Position numbers and translations under genes: made by a program
Part shown: positions 57,376 through 64,000 of the stretch, one piece after another
How positions within the stretch are numbered: position 1 is the stretch's first letter
Layout: each line of letters starts with the position of its first letter
NCBI RefSeq assembly: GCF_001540865.1
Contig: NC_033632.1
Span: 8,415,811-8,479,810, forward strand
Length of the DNA stretch: 64,000 nucleotides
Reading direction: 5' to 3'
Source of the DNA: Ananas comosus
Lineage: Eukaryota > Streptophyta > Magnoliopsida > Poales > Bromeliaceae
Notes under the pieces: model-generated
What the model was told of the DNA's origin: nothing
The model's database searches: none
The model's input: the letters and a program-made list of their open reading frames with translations, nothing else

Positions 57376-57683
57376 GAGAGGGAGAGGGAGAGGGAGAGGG
57401 AGAGTTAGGGAAGAAGGAAACATAGAAGAAAAAAGAAAGAAAGAAAGAAAGAAAAAAGAAAGAAGGAATAAAAGGAGTTACCATAGCACAACCGAGATGC
57501 GCGCGAGCAATTTCAATCGGCGCGTCTGATCGATCTACCTCTTCCTTCTATTTTCTTCTTTTTCTTTCTCTCTGAGCAAAACCAGGTGGAGAGGGGGAGA
57601 AAGAGAGAAAAATCTAGAGCCTTAGTGGAATTCCACTAAGTTGCAACATTTGCAACTTAGCCCCAGTGATATGCATTATTGGA

Positions 57684-57984
57684 CTTTAGCCCAAGGATTT
57701 AAGTGCTGGGCCGTCCCGATGAGTGCCGGTCACAAAAAATATATGTGCGCCGACACGTAATGGCATGAAATATTTATTTTTTTTAGCAACAAAATATGTC
57801 AATTATTTATTATGTATTTCAAATCTTTTGAACTTTATTGAGAAAATTACTTACTAATTTCAAGAATAGAGGGTTTTGAGTTGTGCCATTGGCATGGGGT
57901 TGTATCGTGTCGATATCTTGCTGGCGTGGTACGATACGGTGGATACGGCCCGTGCCGATGGGCACTTTAATCCTTGCTTTAGCC
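57684..57984. mobile_element. Small hAT MITE J3 with perfect 8-bp duplication
   Basis: Element 57692-57976 (285 bp), ends CAAGGATTTAAGTGCTGGGCC and GGGCACTTTAATCCTTG. CTTTAGCC flanks it exactly on both sides (57684-57691, 57977-57984). It lies inside element R and belongs to the J family. Confidence 0.9.
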
Positions 57985-58136
57985 TTTAGTAGAAGGAAAA
58001 TAGCCTTTTTACATTCGTTTTCGTGCCAATTTTGCACGAAAATGATTCCATTTCACTCAAACTCCGCAAATACATGCTAACCAGCAACTCATACTGTAAC
58101 CTTGTCTACTTGGCAGGTACGGTATTCTACACAAGG

Positions 58137-58829
58137 CTTTGCACAAAAGCCTGGTGTAGATTACTTTGATGTGTATGCATCTGTTGCTAGGATTTCTTCT
58201 ATTAGAGTGTTGTTTGCCTTAGCTTTGGCTCATGATTTGATTGTTCATCAAATGGATGTTAAAATAGCATTTCTGAAATGATTATTTAGATGAAGAGATC
58301 TATATGAAACAACTCGAAGGTTTTGTAGTTTCTGGACATGAGAGTAAAGTGTGCAAATTAACTAGATCTTTGTATGGACTTAAGCAAGCTCCTAAGTAGT
58401 GGCACTTGAAATTTGATTCTTTAGTTGTGTCCAATAGTTTTCATGTAAATATGTCTAATGAATGTGTGTATTCAAAGGAATATAATGGACATATGATGAT
58501 CTTGTGTTTATTTGTTGATGATATTTTAATATTTGGTACCAATATGAATATGACGAATGATGTGAAAAAGTTAGTTAATGAAAATTTTGAAATGAAAGAT
58601 CTTGGGCAAGCAGATGTAACTGAACATGAAGATTATTAGAAAATCGAATGAAATTGTTATGAACCAATCTCACTACAGTGAACGGTTATTAAAGAAGTTT
58701 GGATATTTTGACGTTAAACCTGCAGAAACACCATATGATCCTAATGTACACCTAAAGGAGAATAGAGAAGAGATCCAATAGGCTAGAATAGATATGCACA
58801 GATTATAGGATTCTTAGGATACCTAGTAG
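58137..58829 (+). pseudogene. Ty1/Copia reverse transcriptase remnant
   Basis: Resumes directly after element R with KPGVDYFDVYASVARISSIR, then HQMDVKIAFL, LYGLKQAPK and CLFVDDILIFG (the catalytic Asp pair of Copia RT), and ends in FGYFDVKPAETPYDPN. Stops, for example after KQAPK, and a frameshift after KIAFL inactivate it. It is cut by hAT element J2 at 58830 before the RNase H part. Confidence 0.85.
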
Positions 58830-58990
58830 CAAGGATTTAAGTGCCGGCTGTGCCGCACCGTGTCGGTGCGGCATGTACCGCGCCACCAAGAAAGGGGCAC
58901 GGTTCAGGGGGGGTATCGGACCTCCCCTCCGTGCTGCGGCACGCGGGGCCGTGCCGCACGAGACAGAGCGGCATGGCGATGCGTGCCGCG

Positions 58991-61900
58991 GCACATGTCA
59001 CGCCCCGGGGTCCCTTTTAGTTTAAAAGATAGCGGAAAAGCGTCTATTTTTTTTTTTTTTTGAAAATCTGACCACAGAGTATGCCAGATCCGCCACAAAT
59101 ATAGGAGATCCACTGTTCACACGGACAGAGTCTCCCCTGTATTTGCACGGCGTCGCATAAGTACAAGAGTTCAGACATGATACAACGACAACCAGATGAA
59201 CATACAAATAACCAACAGTTATACATTCATACACCATTCACCACAGTTTCACATTTATACATTCAATATTTAAGCATAAATCCACATCTATCAGTTAAAA
59301 TGTTTCCAACCGTAGAAACAGGTTTTGAAATACTAAGATACAAAATTCACAGAAAACCTTTTGAAACTGTTCCCTACACAGGAACTTTTATCTTTTTTAA
59401 AACGCTACCACGAGGGGTAGAAAATCATTTTTATTTTAAGAAAACACAAATCCTTTATTACATTTCAAAACCAACTGAAAACATCAATATCCGGATAGTA
59501 AAATAAAACTGAACCATAATATGTCTAAGTTAGTTATTTATTTAAGCATGAAGGGTAAGGGAAGATAAACCAAACCACGGGACGGAAAGCTCTATCGTAT
59601 GCTAGACCCGATCCTCACCAGCTGTCCCACTCGGACCTGCTACGTCACCTGTAATGGGGGCGGGGGGTGAGAACATGTAAACATGTCTCCCCTCCCAGTG
59701 AGTACCGCAAGCCGAAGAAGGCGAGGGGTACTCACTAGTCACGGAGATAAACAAGGATATAGATAATGGTAGTACAGTAGCTAAAATAAACAAGTACTGA
59801 AATGTATATAAATAAACCACTACAGCTGCTGTATGCATGCATCAACGGGACAATCAGTCCAACAGTACCCAATCTAAAATGGTCGTATTGGTACCCAACA
59901 CTTCAGGCCTATGCCACATCTGCTCTGACAGAAACAAGCCATATTGGTACCCAACACCTCAGGCTGAAAGCATATAACCTCACAAGGGCTCACGGGTTCA
60001 CACAAGCAACCACTTTTCGGGAAAAGAACACCCCTTGCGGTGGATCAGACCGCCGGTGTTCGTGAAATGCGTGCGAGCAGTGGCGATCGATGCAGAATGC
60101 TCAATAGCCAACCGTCGGCAACCAGCCGACAATCCTGCCCACTCAGGGCTCACTGACAATATGGGTCATCATGTAACCAACTCGACCAAACAGGTCACAA
60201 GTACAGGATATGAAACTCGACCAACAAGGTCACAAGTATAGGATAGGAAAATCGACCAACAAGGTCCTAGATACAACACAGGAGAATCGACCAACCAGGT
60301 CGCAGATATCATATGCTGATGAAATCTACTCTACTCCTACACAAGATACTAAACATGGAAACAACCAAGTAGAGTAAATACGGGAATAATACGGGTGCAA
60401 GGCTCAATATGTATATGATAAGCAATATAAACAGTAAGGGTGGAAGGAACGTCACCGAGCGTGCACCACTGTACCGACGTCGGGTCGAAGTACCCACCTG
60501 TACGTGTCTGACGAAAATCTCTCGACTGTGAAGACGGTGCAACCGAACCTACGAAAGGTCCACCGGGTTAGAACCTAACCCACTACTAAGAAACCCTCAA
60601 AGCATAACCCCACAGATAAACCCACGGGAATCGGTTTCCCATAATCGATTACCGAACACACCGGAAGTCCCGAACAACGCATCGAAAATCAACGATTGGT
60701 TTCCGGAAAGGCTTGGGGCCTTGGACGATCAGTCCAGAGGTTATCCTCAGCCTACACTTGCTGCCAACAGCAGCCACATCGAAGCAAAAAGCATAAAAGC
60801 CCTTACCGCTACATAGAATCACATCATTTTATGTGATTTCTAGGCTTTTCTGGACCGTGCACGCAAACCAGAGATTGATTAATCAGACCGTCGCACTCGT
60901 TGATAGGTTTCAGCGTGCCGGAGGCCGTGCTCACCTTTCAGAGCACTTCCGGCCACTGCGATGCGCGCAAGAACGACACGAAGATCTGTGAAACAGTGCG
61001 CACAGCGCTAAGATCGTGACTAACTCGCTAACCAAGGCATCTTTGCCGCTGTCGGAGGTGAGCACGATGTTCAGCACGAACTCTAGATCATCGTGCTCAC
61101 TTCCCGGGGTGTCGGGGAGTCATCGGATCACCAGAAGGTGGCCGAAAAGCTAAAACTACTGTGCTGGAATATAAAAACAGCCTTACCAGACCCGAGGAGA
61201 GCTAGGGTTGGTCGCCGGCGGCCGGGAGGCGGGCACTCCGGCCGGGGATGGGAGCGGCCGGTCGGCGGGGTCTGGGGAACCAGCTGGCCGGAGTCTGGGT
61301 GCGGCCGGTGGCGCGACGGAGGAGATCGACTCCTCAAGACTGCTCTCGGGTTCAAGCTTCCCGGCGGAGCGGCGGCGGCCGGAGGAGGTCGAGGCGGCTA
61401 CGGTCCGGCGGCGGAAGCTGAGGGGAAGGTGGTGCACCCCCCGGTAGACGGCGGTGGCGCTTGGAAACCGAGCGGACTCGGCCTCAGCCCGCACGGCTCT
61501 AGGCGGCTGCAGGATGGAGGAGCGGCGGCCGGTGGTGCACGGGGACGTCGGGGGCCGGCGCCGGAGATGGGCCTCGGCCAAAGGATGATGGAGCTCGGGC
61601 CCTGATGCTCCCCCGGGCCCAAAAACCAAGGATGTGGCAAGTCGGAGCTAGAGGGAAACCGAGATGAAGCCGGGGTGACTTTTCCGGCGGCCGGAGCAGC
61701 TCACCGGCGGCCGGGGCATGAGCACTGGTTGGGTAGGGTGGAGGTGGGGCGGCTAAGGCAGCTAGGGATGATAATTAGGGTTAAGGTTCCCTGGTTGAAC
61801 CCTAGAACCCTATTTGTTCTAGGTGTACAATTGCGGAAAACCCCACCTAGTCCAGTAATTCTTACCAAGCCCCCCGCCTACATGTGGATTATGCGTATAG

Positions 61901-62501
61901 GTCCCTCAACGTTCTAATTCGCGCAAGACTGCGCATAAAATATTGGACCTTTTCGCGAATAATCGATTTTGCCAACTTGACCTCTCAGCGGACTTTTCAC
62001 GATTCCCGAAGATCCGTCTGTCGGATTTCCGAACGGATTGCGCCAGCGCGTTCAGCCCGACTGGGGCATCGAATCTAGCATTTTATTTCGTCTGATTTGG
62101 TCTCCGATCAGCGACGAAACCTGCCCTCTCTATTTTCACCATATAACCACTTATGTTATTACATGTAATTTCCGTTAAACCCCTTTTTCTCGACAACCGT
62201 GCATTAGAAGCCAATTCCGTCAGTGCCATTGGGTCCAGAATGGTCGAGCCGTTCGAAACGAGCTATTGAAGTCCTATATTCGGAGTTCAATGTGCACCAG
62301 AACCCTTCTCTAATCGTTGGCTCATCCGGAAAGCCGGAGTTACTATTCACTTAAGTCGTCGGTTCGGGTCGCGTAACTTCTCCATTTTAGCTCATTTTCT
62401 CCAAAAATTTGACGAGTGCTTTAGTAATTACATTACACACAAAAACATCATCAACCAAGGGTTTAATTTTATTTTTCAAAAACTTCAGTTATTACAGCAC
62501 A
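58991..62501 (-). mobile_element. Solo LTR H with 5-bp target-site duplication
   Basis: The LTR spans 58996-62496 (3501 bp): TGTCACGCCCCGGGGTCCC at the left and TTCAGTTATTACA at the right, so it starts TGTAATAACTGAAG on the minus strand. GCACA flanks it on both sides (58991-58995, 62497-62501). It is related to LTR G2 in the opposite orientation. A GTGAGCACGATG...CATCGTGCTCAC hairpin is at 61057-61101. A GC-rich block at 61180-61780 keeps several frames open, but no domain is recognisable, and the equivalent block in G2 differs. No internal genes. Confidence 0.92.
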
Positions 62502-63198
62502 GTGCCGTGCCGGCACTGTGCAATTTTTTTTTTTTTGCTTTTTATTTTTTTTCTTTTTGTTTTATTTTTTTGGGTACCTGAAGCATTCTGGGTACCCTAC
62601 AACCCCCAAAAAATATTGCAAATCGAAGACCTATTTATTAGGCAAGTCAAAAAAAATTATAATTTAATTTTTTTTGTTTATCAATATAGGGCAAATTTTT
62701 AATTTACATATCCAATTCCTCCACTTTCACCATAGACATCCATTTTTTCTTCACAAATTATTTTATCAAAATTTGTCGCACCGCGAAACTTTTGCCAAAT
62801 TAGGGAAATAAAATCAAACTCAATAAACAAATTTTAAGGCACATCAAACATAAAATTTTATTTTTGCGTTAGAAGATTGAAAATACTGATAAAATTAAAA
62901 GTTAAATTAAATTAATTGATATTTAAATTTATTTGGCATAGAACTTATTGCTTAATTTTTTTGATAGATCTAATAAACTCTTGAAAAAATTAATTAAAAA
63001 AGATTTAAATCAAATAATTATTAAAATAATTTACTCAAATATACCTTAAAATAACTCATAAAATAACATGCATGTAAGCTTTTTATAAGTAAAGAAAAAC
63101 TATAACATGACGTAGAAAAAAAATAAAAAAACATATCTTTGAATTTTAAAAATTCTAACAAGTACAATAATTTCTATTCTGCATCAAATATAGTCATA

Positions 63199-63606
63199 CT
63201 TTACATCAAAGATTACTGCTTAAGTCCACATACAACATCGCGCCGGATCTACGATGCCAAAAAGACATCGGCATGATATAAGACCTACGTGACAATGACA
63301 TAGATCAAAACCCTCTATTGCTGGTATAATGAGAAAGTCATATATTCCCGATAAAGTTCATCCAAATTTTTTGATCTTTGATTCTTTTTAAAAATACATA
63401 ATCAAACTTTATTTAGAAGATCGATTTTGTTGCTCCAAAGATTAAACGTAAAGATTCGCGATGCGATCAAATGTCGACAAAAATGCATTTTGCAAAAAAA
63501 AAAAAGCATGTCGGCTCGTGCACGGCCCGGCACGCACCGTGTTGTACCATGCCTGCAAGTTTCCGGCACAACCCTGTGCCACGACACTTAAATCTTTGCT
63601 TTACAT
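63199..63606. mobile_element. Small hAT copy J4 nested in J2, perfect 8-bp duplication
   Basis: Element 63207-63598 (392 bp), ends CAAAGATTACTGCTTAAGTCC and GACACTTAAATCTTTG. CTTTACAT flanks it exactly on both sides (63199-63206, 63599-63606). Reading across the duplication restores the J-like sequence of the host copy. Confidence 0.9.
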
Positions 63607-63912
63607 ACAAAAAAGCTTACAAGTATGTTAATTGATGAGTATAGTAAGCTATATATAGCAAATATTCATATTAGAAAGTGAAAAATCACTATGGTCGATT
63701 CATGATTAAATCTTTCAAAATAACATTATAAGAGCTTATTGAAACCAAAAAAACCGAAATAAGTCCGTGACAAAGCGTGCTAGTAGGAGGTCATGCGTAT
63801 CCATCGGCACGCAAGTGTATCATGTGTCGGCACACCGCACGGAAGCGTGCCGGTGCCGTATCGTGCTCGGCAGACAACGGCACGCCCATGTGCCACGCTA
63901 CTTCTAAGCGTC

Positions 63913-64000
63913 ACGGATAGTGACATGAGACACGAGACACGAAAGGATTTAAGTGCCGTGTTAAAAAATTAGGGGACTCGTGAAACTTGGAAATTATTGC
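63913..64000. other. Start of a further J-like end
   Basis: AAAGGATTTAAGTGCCGTG near 63944 matches the inverted end of the J family and probably begins another copy that leaves the window. Confidence 0.4.

Larger units (their letters stand above)
55354..58136 (-). mobile_element. Element R: LTR-like insertion with ~100-bp inverted ends in the Copia RT
   Basis: The element spans 55359-58131 (2773 bp), TGTAGAAAACTG...GTATTCTACA, with CAAGG duplicated on both sides (55354-55358, 58132-58136). TG/CA ends and a 5-bp duplication are LTR-like. Unusually, the outer ~100 bp are inverted copies: 55359-55457 and 58033-58131 share the long block around CAAGGTTACAGTATGAGTTG. Inside lie a CCCACTAGGTCT block near 55484, a CT microsatellite at 57139-57180 and a CTGCAG palindrome cluster at 57200-57372. 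Removing R and one CAAGG copy makes the Copia RT frame continuous across the site. Confidence 0.8.
58822..63912 (-). mobile_element. hAT element J2, carrying LTR H and a nested hAT copy
   Basis: The left end CAAGGATTTAAGTGCCGGC is at 58830. To the right of LTR H the sequence is the reverse complement of J over its AT-rich centre (for example the GGGTACCCAGAATGCTTCGGGTA stretch at 50115 and 62570-62600) and its GTGCCG-rich end. The right end is diverged, near 63912 (GTGCCACGCTACTTCTAAGCG), so I cannot confirm the duplication (CCTAGTAG at the left). Without insertions it is about 1.2 kb. Confidence 0.7.

Noticed and set aside
57104..57529. Poly-alanine/leucine/glutamine frames
   Set aside because: By-products of the CTGCAG cluster and CT microsatellite in element R.
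61093..61605. Glycine-rich 170-residue frame in LTR H
   Set aside because: Both strands are open across the GC-rich block and no family is recognisable; kept only as a GC-rich LTR block.
1..64000. tRNA, rRNA or other structural RNA genes
   Set aside because: No cloverleaf with A and B boxes and no rRNA sequence was recognised by eye; the TATCAGAGC at 6606-6620 is a primer-binding site, not a tRNA gene.

Overview
The window looks like nuclear DNA of a flowering plant, most likely a monocot. It has plant Ty3/Gypsy and Ty1/Copia retrotransposons, spliced eukaryotic gene structure, plant MITEs, a fragment of chloroplast ycf2, and a gene whose first exon is very GC-rich while later exons are not, a gradient typical of monocots. 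A bromeliad such as pineapple is only a guess. Nearly everything is transposon-derived; one host gene is well supported.

Layout. 1-1.1 kb: Copia-like LTR debris. 1.1-9.2 kb: decayed minus-strand Tekay/Del-type Gypsy element with its 5' LTR. 9.2-14.8 kb: a ~208-bp tandem repeat interrupted by a solo LTR (A) and another LTR fragment. 14.8-16.3 kb: truncated LTR (F), a long hairpin and a proline-coding minisatellite. 17.0-21.55 kb: ruined minus-strand Tat/Ogre-type Gypsy element. 21.55-25.67 kb: LTR G2. 25.9-26.3 kb: nuclear copy of plastid ycf2. 26.4-27.8 kb: repeat element next to a captured F-box/LRR gene fragment. 27.8-32.15 kb: five-level nest of transposons including solo LTR D. 32.8-38.4 kb: dense cluster of MITEs flanked by (TA)n, with a second captured-gene element at 35.8-36.8 kb. 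38.66-41.39 kb: seven exons of a plastid phosphoenolpyruvate/phosphate translocator (PPT), plus strand; the C-terminal exon(s) were not found in the window. 43.9-48.9 kb: solo LTR C with solo LTR B nested inside. 49.2-50.35 kb: hAT-type element J. 51.4-58.8 kb: decayed plus-strand Copia element split by element R. 58.8-63.9 kb: hAT-type J2 holding solo LTR H and a smaller nested copy.

The most distinctive pattern is in the LTRs. At the same relative place, roughly 150-1400 bp from the LTR 5' end, each family carries a cluster of short palindromes or hairpins, but with a different core per family: GGGACCGGTCCC in A-D, GTACCGGTAC in E, its 3' LTR and F, GTGAGCAC hairpins in G1, G2 and H, and CTGCAG in R. 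Six insertions (A, B, C, D, H, R) have target-site duplications on both sides and no internal region, so unequal recombination has been frequent. The genes do not form a pathway: PPT exchanges phosphoenolpyruvate for phosphate across the plastid inner envelope, and the rest is its transposon neighbourhood. All boundaries were read by eye without alignment software.
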